From: JBOHER01 sp050701115
Lineage (GTDB): Bacteria; Actinomycetota; Actinomycetes; Mycobacteriales; Pseudonocardiaceae
Direction: 5' to 3'
DNA: 18,857 bases
NCBI GenBank assembly: GCA_050701115.1
Contig: JBOHER010000226.1
Coordinates: forward strand, 1 to 18,857
Positions within the stretch are counted from its first letter, which is position 1. Every line of letters begins with the position of its first letter. Positions 1 through 7,744 of the stretch are shown here, one piece after another. Below the pieces are notes generated by a model, which saw nothing but the letters and a program-made list of their open reading frames with translations, did not search any database and had not been told where the DNA came from. Both the position numbers and the translations under genes were made by a program.

Positions 1-128
1 CCTTCGCACCGGCCGGAGCGGCGCACGCAGGACGCTCAGCGGGATCGACCCGGGCGCTGCCCATCGCGCTCGCGGTGCTGGTTGCCGCGCTGATCGGTGT
101 GCTGTTCACCGAGTTCTTCGTGCTGTAG
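1..128 (+). CDS. C-terminal end of a membrane protein (partial)
   Basis: The frame is open from the left edge and ends with TAG at 126-128, giving 41 residues. A polar, Ala/Gly/Arg-rich stretch is followed by one strongly hydrophobic segment (LPIALAVLVAALIGVLF) and a short tail ending EFFVL. The gene therefore ends in a transmembrane helix, with almost nothing after it. This could be the last helix of a transporter or a tail-anchored protein; the fragment is too short to name a family. It converges on the LysR gene with only 5 bases between the stop codons, and no terminator-like hairpin fits in that gap. High-GC codon use matches the neighbours. Confidence 0.6.
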   Translation, partial: FAPAGAAHAGRSAGSTRALPIALAVLVAALIGVLFTEFFVL

Positions 129-133
129 CAACC

Positions 134-1057
134 TCAACTGGCCTCCGCATCCCGCGCCCCGGCGCCCGATGCCACCTCGCGCAGGGCATCGAGCCATCGC
201 CGGACGGCAGGCTGATCACGTGCCGACTCACGCACCGCGGCGTGAATCTGGCGCACCGGTTCGGGGCGCCGGACCCTGCGCACAGCCACCCCAGGATTAG
301 GCGCACCCAGCCCGAGCAACGGGATGAGCGTGACACCGAGACCGGCGGCGACGAACCCCTGCGACGTCTGATAATCCTCGGACTCCACAAAGAAGTTCGG
401 CGCGAATCCGGCTGCGGCACATGCGTCCAGCATGGTTTCCAGACACGGGCCCGGCGGCCACTCGTTGCCCACCCACGGTTCGTCGGCCAGTTCGGCGAGG
501 TCGATGATGTTCTTGCGCGCCAGCGGATGCGCCTTGGGCAACACCGCCCGGTAGGGATCGTCGAGCAGGTGCACCAGCGCGACGCCCTTGGCCGGTGGCC
601 TGCGTTGCGAGGAAACCACCAGCGCGATGTCGGCCTCGCCGGACTCCACATCAAGGATCGGGTTGCCCGGCTCGACCAGCTTCAGGTCGATCTTGATGCC
701 CGGTTGCTCCTGCCGGAGCAGGGCGACCGCGGGCGGGACCAGCGCGACGCCCGCGGTGGCGAAGTACCGGATCGCCAGCCTGCCGGTCCGACCGGCCCGC
801 AGTTCGGCGAGGTCGGCCTCGGCCTTCGCCAACTGCCCGCTGAGTACCTCTGCATGCTCGGCCAACAAGCTGCCCGCGGCTGTGGGACGGACTCCCCGGC
901 CTACCCGCTCCAGTAGCGGCATGCCGGCTTCGCGCTCCAGAGTGGCCAACTGCTGGCTGATCGCCGACGGCGTGTAGGCCAGATTCTTCGCCGCAGCGGT
1001 GATCGACCCACTCGTCACGACCGCCAGCAGCACCTGCATCCTGCGCACATCCAACAT
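134..1057 (-). CDS. LysR-family transcriptional regulator
   Basis: This 307-residue protein has the usual LysR length. Residues 3-62 form the winged helix-turn-helix: FLAVV-like helix, then GSITAAAKNLAYTPSAISQQ as the recognition region, then LEREAGMPLLERVGRGVRPT. Residues about 90-290 are the periplasmic-binding-protein-like effector domain (RTGRLAIRYFATAGVALVPPA; GLGVTLIPLLGL). The protein should bind DNA as a tetramer and respond to a small ligand; nothing in the sequence identifies the ligand. It starts at ATG 1057 and is divergent from the EamA transporter, so it probably controls that gene and itself from the shared 47-107-base region, the usual LysR arrangement. The target is inferred from position only. 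Confidence 0.9.
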   Translation of the reverse strand: MLDVRRMQVLLAVVTSGSITAAAKNLAYTPSAISQQLATLEREAGMPLLERVGRGVRPTAAGSLLAEHAEVLSGQLAKAEADLAELRAGRTGRLAIRYFATAGVALVPPAVALLRQEQPGIKIDLKLVEPGNPILDVESGEADIALVVSSQRRPPAKGVALVHLLDDPYRAVLPKAHPLARKNIIDLAELADEPWVGNEWPPGPCLETMLDACAAAGFAPNFFVESEDYQTSQGFVAAGLGVTLIPLLGLGAPNPGVAVRRVRRPEPVRQIHAAVRESARDQPAVRRWLDALREVASGAGARDAEAS

Positions 1058-1072
1058 GCCTGGACACTACAG

Positions 1073-1083
1073 GTTAGCTTAAC
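1073..1083. promoter_or_regulatory. Short palindrome in the LysR/transporter divergent region
   Basis: GTTA-GCT-TAAC forms a 4-bp-arm dyad between the divergent LysR and EamA genes. LysR proteins bind partly symmetric AT-richer sites in such positions, so this is a candidate regulatory site. The dyad is short and could be chance. Confidence 0.3.
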
Positions 1084-1164
1084 TATCCATCCAGGAGAAT
1101 TCGCTTGTCCTTACGCCGGTTCGGCACGCAACCTGGACATACCAAGGTGCACGGGAGGACGGGC

Positions 1165-2169
1165 GTGGGCGAGACGGCAACGCTGCTGCGATTGGCCGCA
1201 CTGGCGTTGATGTGGGGATCGAGCTTCTTCTGGATCAAGATCGGGCTGCATGCCTTCTCGCCGGTTCAGTTGGTGCTCGCACGCCTGGTACTCGGCACGG
1301 CCGTGCTGCTCGCGCTGTGCTTGGCGCACCGGGAAGGGTTGCCCGGATCGCGCCGGGTGTGGCTGCACATCGCGGTCGCCGCACTGTTCCACAATGCTCT
1401 GCCGTTCCTGCTGTTCGCGGTGGGGGAGCAAACAGTCGACTCAGGAATCGCCGGCGTGCTCAACGCCACCACGCCACTGTGGGCGCTGGCGATCGCCCTG
1501 CTGTGGGGCACCGAGCAGCGGTTCGGCGGCACCCGGCTGGCCGGTCTCGTGCTCGGTTTCGTAGGCACGCTGCTGATCTTCGCGCCCTGGCACGCCGGCG
1601 GACTGTTCAGCATCGGCGCGCTGCTGTGTCTGGCCGCCGCGGTGAGCTACGGCTTCGTCATGGTCTACGAGGGGCGCTTCCTCGCCAACATCTGCGCGTC
1701 CCCGATGGCCATCGCGGGGGCGCAGATGCTCACCGCGAGCGGGTTCATGCTGATCGCGCTGCCGGCAGGCGGCACCGACCCGGTCGCTCTCGAGGCGGGT
1801 GCGCTGGCCGCCGTCGCGGTACTCGGGGTGTTCTCCACCGGGTTCGCGTTCGCGCTGAACTACCGCCTGCTGGCCGACGAGGGCGCGGTGGCCACCGCGG
1901 CGGTCGGCTACCTGCTACCCGTCGTTTCCATGCTGCTGGGCACCGTTCTCCTCAGCGAGGAACTGAATCCACGGGTGATCGCGGGCATGATCGTCGTACT
2001 CGCCGGGGTAGCGCTGACCAGGGTCAACCGTGCGGGACGGCTGATCCTAGCTGACCCCACCGCCATCAGCGGGAAGGGTGAACCCGGGATCGTCGAGGGG
2101 CAGGCAGATCTTGCAGAAGTCCTCCCCGAACGGCGTCAGGTGGACACTGCGATGCACCGTGCTGGCTGA
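1165..2169 (+). CDS. EamA/DMT-superfamily transporter
   Basis: Predicted inner-membrane exporter of the drug/metabolite transporter superfamily, about ten helices in two EamA repeats. Recognisable pieces are MWGSSFFWIKIGL in helix 1, NATTPLWALAIALLWG at the end of repeat one, and LSEELNPRVIAGMIVVLAGVALT in the last helices. The substrate cannot be read from sequence. Two starts are possible: TTG at 1105 with AGGAGA at 1093-1098, or GTG at 1165 with GGGAGG at 1153-1158. I prefer 1165 because it puts the first helix near the N-terminus as in the family; the 1105 start adds 20 polar residues. About 40 residues after the last helix are read from sequence antisense to the neighbouring gene, so this tail is probably not a conserved domain. 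It is divergent from the LysR gene. Confidence 0.85.
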   Translation: MGETATLLRLAALALMWGSSFFWIKIGLHAFSPVQLVLARLVLGTAVLLALCLAHREGLPGSRRVWLHIAVAALFHNALPFLLFAVGEQTVDSGIAGVLNATTPLWALAIALLWGTEQRFGGTRLAGLVLGFVGTLLIFAPWHAGGLFSIGALLCLAAAVSYGFVMVYEGRFLANICASPMAIAGAQMLTASGFMLIALPAGGTDPVALEAGALAAVAVLGVFSTGFAFALNYRLLADEGAVATAAVGYLLPVVSMLLGTVLLSEELNPRVIAGMIVVLAGVALTRVNRAGRLILADPTAISGKGEPGIVEGQADLAEVLPERRQVDTAMHRAG

Positions 2170-2883
2170 TCGACCCGCACGCTTGATAGCGCCGACCACC
2201 ACCGGCTGCACCTCGACGACCTGATACCGGTTCGGTTCCACCTTCTCCTTGGAAAACCACACCAGGCCGAGTCGGAACAGGTTGTTCATATACGCGCTGG
2301 TCCGATCGAGATGCCGGCAGCCGGACTCCTCACCGATCATGGACAGCCCCTGCGCGATCAATTCGGAGCCGACGCCGAATGGTCGTGCGGTCCGCACATC
2401 CACGGTGGGCTGCGCACCGTTCATCGCGAGATAGCGCAGGATTCGTGCCTCATCGGGGGCGATCTCGCCGAGGATCCGTTCATAGGCGGGGTGCATGTCT
2501 TCGGTGAACCGGACATCCGCGGAGCGATTCAACAGGGCGGCACCACGATCGCGCAGCTCCTGCTCCGAGCACTGCTTCGCCTGCTCCCTGCTCGCCGCAT
2601 CCCTGCCGTCTGACAGCCCGAGCGCGCGCAGGGCCATCGACCGGAGGTCCTCGGCCGTTTCCTGAGCGATCTGGGCCGGCGACTCCCCCTTCATGGCCGC
2701 CTTGACCGCCTTGGTGCTGGTGTCTACCGCGGTGTCGACCACCCACGTGGCCGCCCGCCACCAACTGCTGGCAGCCAGCCGGACGAGCCCCGGCGCGGCG
2801 TCGAGCAGGCCCATCTCGTCCTCTTTCGGTACCGCGGCCGCCAAGTTCTGGATCTTGTTGTTGTTCTCCACCGGATCAGCCAC
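2047..2883 (-). CDS. Abi-alpha/DUF4393-like protein
   Basis: A soluble-looking 278-residue protein. The C-terminal half (about 130-262) has features I associate with the Abi-alpha (DUF4393) family: an APDEARILRYLA segment, a SAYMNNLFRLGLV segment, and an SVHLTPFGEDFCKIC end. The N-terminal part (about 25-90) is helical and Ala-rich, with an amphipathic WWRAATWVVDTAVD stretch. The family name comes from phage abortive infection, but a defence role here is not shown. GTG 2883 is chosen because it begins one base after the TGA of the DUF445 gene (2885-2887), so translation is probably coupled; a longer in-frame start at 2928 would lie inside the DUF445 gene. Its 3' end overlaps the EamA gene by 123 bases in antisense. 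Family assignment is moderate and from memory. Confidence 0.7.
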   Translation of the reverse strand: MADPVENNNKIQNLAAAVPKEDEMGLLDAAPGLVRLAASSWWRAATWVVDTAVDTSTKAVKAAMKGESPAQIAQETAEDLRSMALRALGLSDGRDAASREQAKQCSEQELRDRGAALLNRSADVRFTEDMHPAYERILGEIAPDEARILRYLAMNGAQPTVDVRTARPFGVGSELIAQGLSMIGEESGCRHLDRTSAYMNNLFRLGLVWFSKEKVEPNRYQVVEVQPVVVGAIKRAGRSASTVHRSVHLTPFGEDFCKICLPLDDPGFTLPADGGGVS

Positions 2884-2884
2884 G

Positions 2885-4159
2885 TCACACCCCGAAGATC
2901 GCCAGGTGGAGGAATCCCGCGCCCGCACCGAGCACCGCGCCGTGCACGAACAACAACCATTCGTCCTGTTTGATCGCCGAACGTAACAGCTCGTTGAAGT
3001 CCTGCAAGCTCATCTTGCGCATCTGGCCTCCGACGAATCGGAAGATCTTGTTGGCCTGCTGCACGTTGAAATCCTGATCGCCGAAGGCCATCGGCGCGAA
3101 TCGCGTCGACTCGGTGGCCATCGAGGCGCGGACCCGGTCGTAGGACTTGGATCCCAGCGCGACCCTGACCGCCAGCCGCGCGGGGCCGACGGCCTTGTCG
3201 ATGGCCGGTCGAAGCGATGTCTCCAGCATGTGCCGCGTGCGATCCGAACGGGGACCGTGCAGCAGTTCGTTGCCGATGTTGTGCAGGGTGATGACATTGT
3301 CCGAGATAATCTTGGCGTACACGTCGGAGATCTCCGTCTTGCGCTTGATGAACAATCCCTGCCGCCACGGCACCCATTTCCTCGGATGGATCGGCTCGAA
3401 GATCATCGTGATGCCGAGGTAGTTGACCACGTAGCCGATGAGCACGCCGCCGAGCGGCAGCACCCACCAGTACGGGAAGGCTTCCAGCACGGCCACCAGC
3501 ACGAACCCCATCGGGAAGCCGAAGTAGAAGCCGAAGTTCTGCATGAAGGTGAGCTCCTTCTTGCCCACCTTCTTGAACATATCGTTGAGCAGTTGCGGGT
3601 TCTGCTCGAGGTGGCGCATCACCATCAGCTTCGCGTCGATCAGCTGATCGATGTTCTCCCCGATTTCGGCGGTCATCCTGTGCACTATGGTGGGCAACTG
3701 CTCCTTGACGCGGGCGTGCACGGCTTCCTTGACCTGGGGCGGCAGGTCCCGCCACAGCTGGGGCTCCTCCCGCTGCATGATCTCGTTGACCACACCGCGG
3801 ATCTCGGCCTGCGCCACCTTGGTGAGATGTTCGGCGATCCGCTCCGGCTCCAGTTCCCGGTAGAAGTCCGAGATGCTACCCAGCTTCGCCAACCCCTTGT
3901 CGACGGCGATGCTGGCCATCTTGCCCGCGCGCGAAGGAACAATGCCCTGCCAGCCGAATCGGCCGTCGCCGGTGATGGCCGGAATGATCTGCACCCGGCG
4001 CGGCAGGAACGGGAACAGGATCTTCAGCCCGGGAATCCTAATCCCGTGAAACTTCAGCGGCTGAAAAAGCATCAGCACACCGGTCCAGTTGGTGATGTAG
4101 CCGATGATGCCGGTGAACAGGGGAATGGTGATCAGATGGAGAAGCAGCTTCTGGTCCAT
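2885..4159 (-). CDS. DUF445-family membrane protein
   Basis: This 424-residue protein has the DUF445 layout. An N-terminal membrane segment (LLLHLITIPLFTGIIGYITN) with the following LMLFQPLKF is followed by a long helical middle with repeated amphipathic segments (DFYRELEPERIAEHLTKV; QLWRDLPPQVKEAVHARV). A second hydrophobic pair (YWWVLPLGGVLIGYVVNYLG) echoes the N-terminal motif and is followed by IFEPIHPRKW. A final hydrophobic helix lies at the C-terminus. The molecular function of the family is unknown; it is thought to sit in the cytoplasmic membrane. ATG 4159 is chosen over an in-frame start at 4213 because GGGAGG lies 10 bases upstream (4170-4175) and it places the first helix at the N-terminus. 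It is the first gene of a two-gene unit with the Abi-alpha-like gene. Confidence 0.85.
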   Translation of the reverse strand: MDQKLLLHLITIPLFTGIIGYITNWTGVLMLFQPLKFHGIRIPGLKILFPFLPRRVQIIPAITGDGRFGWQGIVPSRAGKMASIAVDKGLAKLGSISDFYRELEPERIAEHLTKVAQAEIRGVVNEIMQREEPQLWRDLPPQVKEAVHARVKEQLPTIVHRMTAEIGENIDQLIDAKLMVMRHLEQNPQLLNDMFKKVGKKELTFMQNFGFYFGFPMGFVLVAVLEAFPYWWVLPLGGVLIGYVVNYLGITMIFEPIHPRKWVPWRQGLFIKRKTEISDVYAKIISDNVITLHNIGNELLHGPRSDRTRHMLETSLRPAIDKAVGPARLAVRVALGSKSYDRVRASMATESTRFAPMAFGDQDFNVQQANKIFRFVGGQMRKMSLQDFNELLRSAIKQDEWLLFVHGAVLGAGAGFLHLAIFGV

Positions 4160-4282
4160 TCGAGCACGGCCTCCCGCTAAGGTCATCGAGGCCCAGCCCG
4201 CCAACCCCGGCACAGCCCCGCGTCGTGGTGCCTATGATCCTCGTCACGATCGACTAATGCTAGACGTCGCGTTCGCGCCATA

Positions 4283-4300
4283 GGCGCAGCGGGTTGCGCC
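4283..4300. terminator. Weak hairpin after the response regulator gene
   Basis: GGCGCA and TGCGCC form a perfect 6-bp stem with a 6-base loop, starting 2 bases beyond the response regulator stop codon. No T-run follows on the minus strand, so it could be a stabilising or Rho-independent-like hairpin only. Confidence is low. Confidence 0.3.
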
Positions 4301-4302
4301 CT

Positions 4303-4974
4303 TCAGACCAATCGGCGGTCGGACGCCCACCGGGACAGCTCGTACCGATTCGACTTCTGGGTCTTGCGCAGCACGCTGGACACATGCGTCTCGACGGTCT
4401 TCACCGAGATGAACAGCTCGGAAGCGATCTCCTTGTAGGCATACCCTCGGGCGAGCAGTCGCAGCACATCGCGCTCGCGCGGGGTCAACAGATCCAACTC
4501 GGGATCGGAGATCGGCGCGGCGCGGGGTCGATCGGCGAAGGCGTCCAGCACGAACCCGGCCAGCCTTGGCGAGAACACCGCGTCCCCGTCTGCGACCCGC
4601 ACGATCGCGCGCACCAGGTCCTTCGACGAGATCGTCTTGGTGACATAGCCGCGGGCGCCGCCGCGAATCACGGCGATCACGTCCTCGGCGGCGTCGGACA
4701 CCGACAGTGCCAGGAACACCACATCGGGCAGTTGGGGCCGCAGCTGCCGGAGCACCTCGGCACCGCCCCCGTCGGGCATGTGCACGTCGAGCAGCACCAC
4801 CTGCGGGCTGGTACGGGTGATCCCGGCGACCGCTTCCGGGACGGAACCGGCTTCACCGACCACCCGCACCTCCTCGCTGATGTGCTCGAGTTCGGTGCGC
4901 ACGCCTGCCCGGAACAACGCATGGTCGTCAACGAGGAAAACGGTGACCGGTCCTCGCTCGTCGGGTTGGCTCAC
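4303..4974 (-). CDS. NarL/LuxR-family response regulator (envelope-stress module)
   Basis: A 223-residue response regulator. The receiver (residues 10-125) has the acidic pair D16/D17, phospho-acceptor D63 in LLDVHMP, and K113 in GYVTK, so it looks competent for phosphorylation. The LuxR-type DNA-binding domain runs from about 163 (LTPRERDVLRLLARG) to 215, with the recognition helix near ISVKTVETHVSSVLRK. Its GTG start (4974-4972) overlaps the TGA of the kinase gene by 4 bases with an A/G-rich ribosome site just upstream, so the pair is translationally coupled and almost certainly cognate. By analogy with LiaR/VraR-type regulators it probably activates the divergent PspC/LiaF-like gene; the paired elements at 6390-6431 are candidate sites. 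Confidence 0.92.
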   Translation of the reverse strand: MSQPDERGPVTVFLVDDHALFRAGVRTELEHISEEVRVVGEAGSVPEAVAGITRTSPQVVLLDVHMPDGGGAEVLRQLRPQLPDVVFLALSVSDAAEDVIAVIRGGARGYVTKTISSKDLVRAIVRVADGDAVFSPRLAGFVLDAFADRPRAAPISDPELDLLTPRERDVLRLLARGYAYKEIASELFISVKTVETHVSSVLRKTQKSNRYELSRWASDRRLV

Positions 4975-6368
4975 GTCGCCCCTTCTTTCTTGTTCGGCAA
5001 CGGCATCTCCAGCCGTAACTCGGTCCCCTCGCCCACGGCGGTGCGCAGCGTAGCGCTGCCGCCGTGGCGTCGCATCCTGCCCTTGATCGAGTCCGCGAGG
5101 CCATGCCGATCGGCCGGAACATCGGCCGGGTCGAACCCGGCACCACGATCCCGCACGAACACTGTTGCCTGACCGGGTTCGACCTCCGCGTACACGCTGA
5201 CCTCTGCCACTTCGGCATGCTTGGCCGCGTTGACCATCGCCTCCCGCGCGGCGTGTGCCAGTGCCGAGAGCCGCTCGTCCAACTCGGCGTCCCCGACCAC
5301 GACCTGTTGCACCGAAATCGCGAAGGCGTCCTCCACCTCACCACAGGTCCTGGCGAGCAGGTCGGCGAACTGCGCCGCGGTGGCCTGCCCAGCGAGTGCC
5401 TGCCTGTGCTTGCCGTAGCCGGAAGCGCCATACAGCCAGGTCCGCAGTTCCCGCTCCTGGCCGCGGGCAAGCCGGACCACTTCCCGCGGCGCCTCCGCCT
5501 GCTTCTGGATCAGGGCGAGCGTCTGCAACACGGAGTCGTGCAGGTGAGCCGCGATCTCCGCGCGCTCCTGGGTGCGGATGCGTTCCCGCCGTTCCTCGCC
5601 GAGGTCGCGCCCCATGCGCAGCCAGAACGGCACCGTGAGCACGGCGACCCCGATCAGCGTCGCCAGCACCGCGATCAGCGCGAACTGCACCTGCCCGAAA
5701 CTTCCGCTGCGCAGCACCACAACGGCTATGCCGGTGGCGACCAACGCGCCACCGGCGACGATCCGGACCGTCGCCGTCCAGCCGCCCCCGCCGAGCAGGG
5801 CGCCCGCGACCCCGGAGCGGGCACCGTCGCGCCACCGGCGCCGCTGGGACTCGTCGGCCTCCCGCCACACCACGACGGCGCCGACAAGGGCGATCGCCAG
5901 CGGGCCGGCCATACCCCCGTTGAATATGCCGGTCAACGTGCTGCTGGCGACGGCGAGTGCGATGCCCAGCGCGAGCAGGCCAAGCGCCTGCTGGCGTTCG
6001 GCGTTCGAGGGGGCGGTGTCCTCGCTGTCCGCATCGGCATTCTGCGGCACGAACACCCACAGCAGACCGTAGGCGAGCAGCCCCGCCCCGCCGAGCGCAC
6101 AGAGCAACGCGAAGAACACCCGCACCCACAGCACCCGGACCCCGAGGTGATCGGCGAGTCCGCAGGCGACACCGGCCAGCACCCGGCCGTTGCGGCGCCG
6201 GTGCAACCTGGGCGCACTCGGCCGCTCGGCAGGCTCGCTCCGGGTAGCCCGCGTCGGCACCCGCACACCGATCGGCGCCGTCACCCGGATCGGGTGGGCG
6301 ATGCGTTCGGTGACCTCGGGGCGCTCACGGGACTCGGAGGTCTGTTCGGCCACGACAACCATGCTCAC
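4971..6368 (-). CDS. PspC-domain sensor histidine kinase (NarL/LiaS type)
   Basis: A 465-residue membrane kinase. Order of parts: polar N-terminus; PspC domain about 57-110 (RNGRVLAGVACGLADHLGV, then a hydrophobic helix ending VFVPQ); several further membrane helices between about 126 and 250; a HisKA_3 dimerisation helix with phospho-acceptor H277 in AAHLHDSVLQTL; and a HATPase_c domain with N380 in EAMVNAAKHA, DRGAGF at 407-412, and a terminal GEGTELRLEMPLP. The fused PspC domain and lack of a large extracytoplasmic sensor suggest it senses membrane stress or a partner inside the bilayer. GTG 6368 is used; an ATG two codons later (6362) is equally possible and neither has a strong ribosome site. 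It is divergent from the PspC/LiaF-like gene. Confidence 0.92.
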   Translation of the reverse strand: MSMVVVAEQTSESRERPEVTERIAHPIRVTAPIGVRVPTRATRSEPAERPSAPRLHRRRNGRVLAGVACGLADHLGVRVLWVRVFFALLCALGGAGLLAYGLLWVFVPQNADADSEDTAPSNAERQQALGLLALGIALAVASSTLTGIFNGGMAGPLAIALVGAVVVWREADESQRRRWRDGARSGVAGALLGGGGWTATVRIVAGGALVATGIAVVVLRSGSFGQVQFALIAVLATLIGVAVLTVPFWLRMGRDLGEERRERIRTQERAEIAAHLHDSVLQTLALIQKQAEAPREVVRLARGQERELRTWLYGASGYGKHRQALAGQATAAQFADLLARTCGEVEDAFAISVQQVVVGDAELDERLSALAHAAREAMVNAAKHAEVAEVSVYAEVEPGQATVFVRDRGAGFDPADVPADRHGLADSIKGRMRRHGGSATLRTAVGEGTELRLEMPLPNKKEGAT

Positions 6369-6389
6369 ACGAAGCTTGTCCCAAGCGCA

Positions 6390-6431
6390 TCAGGGAACGC
6401 CCCTACCCGCCGATTCAGGGTTACTCCCTGA
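6390..6431. promoter_or_regulatory. Tandem TCAGGG-N5-CCCT operator-like elements
   Basis: Two dyads lie between the divergent kinase and PspC/LiaF-like genes. Site 1 (6390-6406) is TCAGGG-AACGC-CCCTAC; site 2 (6415-6431) is TCAGGG-TTACT-CCCTGA, a perfect 6-bp-arm inverted repeat. Their starts are 25 bases apart. NarL-family regulators bind inverted hexamers of this kind, so these are candidate sites for the response regulator at 4303-4974. I did not find the full element elsewhere by eye. Function is inferred. Confidence 0.55.
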
Positions 6432-6466
6432 TGTGCGTGCGCGTCCGGGCGACGATGATCGATGCC

Positions 6467-7744
6467 ATGAGTGGAACAGCGGGACCCCAACCACCGAGGC
6501 TCGCCGGGTTCGAGGACACCGTGCGGGACTTCTGGGCGAGCAGGCCGCGGCGACCCAGGCACGGTCGCAAGTGCGCGGGGGTGGCCGCAGCCGTCGGCAA
6601 TCGCTACCGCGTCGACCCGGTGCTTGTCCGGGTGGCGCTGATCGTGGCCACGGTGATCGGCGGTTTCGGGCTGCTCATCTACCTGCTCGGCTGGCTGTTC
6701 TTCCCGGAGGAGGGCGACGAGGTGTCCGGCGCCGAGGCACTGCTCGGCCGTGGCCACAGCTCGATGTCCACCGGGCTGACGGTCGTGCTGTGCGTCGCGC
6801 TGGTGCCGGTGGCCACTGGAACGTTGGGCGGCATGTGGTTCCACGGTGGCGGGTTCATCGGCTTGGCCTTGCTGGGTGCCGGGCTGTACCTGCTGCACCG
6901 CAACCGTGGTCGGTACAACCGGCCGGTCACCCCGGTGGTGGGTACCGCGGGCGCGGCTCCGGCTTCCTTCCATGCGGAGACCGCTTCGGCCGACGCTGCG
7001 GTGGTACCGCCTTCCGGCGACACCGCCGAGGCGACAACCCCGCCCGCCTGGGACCCGCTCGGCGCGGCCCCGTTCGCCTGGGACCTGCCCGATCCAGCGC
7101 CATCGCCCGCTCTACCCGCACCGCGCGAGCCCCGGCGCGGCTCGAAGATCGGACCAGCCACGGTCGGGCTTGCCCTGCTGGTCGCCGGTGTCGGTGTCGC
7201 GCTCAGCATCGCGGGCGTCGTCTGGTTCTCCCCTGGCCACATCATCGGTCTGACGCTGGCCGTGCTCGGTCTCGGCATGGTGGTCGGTGCGTTCACACAC
7301 GGCGGACGTGGCCTGATGCTGCTCGCGGTACCGCTGTCGATCGCGGGCCTGGTGCTGACCACTGTGCCCTTCGCGGAGCTGCCGCGCGGCGGCTGGGGGA
7401 TGATCGACGAGACTCCGCGCAGCGCCGCCGAACTGCAGCCCCGCTACGAGCGGTCGGGCGGCAGCATCGAGCTGGACCTGACCCGGTTGCCACCCGCGGC
7501 GGAGTACCGCACCGAGGTCACGAGCGCGATGGGCACGGTGGAGGTGACGGTGCCCCCTGATGCCGATGTGACCTTCACCTGCACGAGCTCGATGGGTAAT
7601 GTGAACTGCCTCGGCCGGAACCGGTCGGGGATGGGGGACCAGACGGTGGCGGGCACCGACTACGGTGCGGACGGTCCTGGCGGGCAGAAGTTCGTCCTCG
7701 ACCTGTCCAGCAGGATGGGCACCGTGGAGATGCGGCGTGGCTGA
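6467..7744 (+). CDS. PspC-domain/LiaF-like membrane protein
   Basis: A 425-residue membrane protein. An N-terminal PspC domain (RRPRHGRKCAGVAAAVGNRYRVDPVLVR, then a helix ending LLGWLFFPEEGDE) is followed by two hydrophobic segments, a long Pro/Ala-rich cytoplasmic-looking linker, and a second cluster of helices. The C-terminal 90 residues are a beta-rich domain with repeated SAMGTVEVTVP, SSMGNVNCLG and SSRMGTVEMRRG motifs, as in LiaF/DUF1707-linked 'cell-wall-active antibiotics response' domains. LiaF proteins restrain their partner kinase, so this is the likely partner or target of the divergent kinase/regulator. ATG 6467 is chosen; ATG 6455 and ATG 6431 are in frame upstream, the last lying inside the operator-like element. 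No start has a convincing ribosome site. Confidence 0.85.
   Translation: MSGTAGPQPPRLAGFEDTVRDFWASRPRRPRHGRKCAGVAAAVGNRYRVDPVLVRVALIVATVIGGFGLLIYLLGWLFFPEEGDEVSGAEALLGRGHSSMSTGLTVVLCVALVPVATGTLGGMWFHGGGFIGLALLGAGLYLLHRNRGRYNRPVTPVVGTAGAAPASFHAETASADAAVVPPSGDTAEATTPPAWDPLGAAPFAWDLPDPAPSPALPAPREPRRGSKIGPATVGLALLVAGVGVALSIAGVVWFSPGHIIGLTLAVLGLGMVVGAFTHGGRGLMLLAVPLSIAGLVLTTVPFAELPRGGWGMIDETPRSAAELQPRYERSGGSIELDLTRLPPAAEYRTEVTSAMGTVEVTVPPDADVTFTCTSSMGNVNCLGRNRSGMGDQTVAGTDYGADGPGGQKFVLDLSSRMGTVEMRRG

Noticed and set aside
3230..4180. 316-residue plus-strand reading frame opposite DUF445
   Set aside because: His/Asp/Gln-rich shadow of the DUF445 gene without a start context.
5064..6431. 455-residue plus-strand reading frame opposite the sensor kinase
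   Set aside because: It is a His/Arg/Pro-rich shadow of the kinase gene; the minus strand carries PspC, H-box and ATPase motifs in full.
6190..7560. 456-residue plus-strand reading frame overlapping the PspC/LiaF-like gene in another frame
   Set aside because: Arg/Gly-rich composition typical of an off-frame reading of high-GC DNA; the PspC frame has clear helices and motifs.
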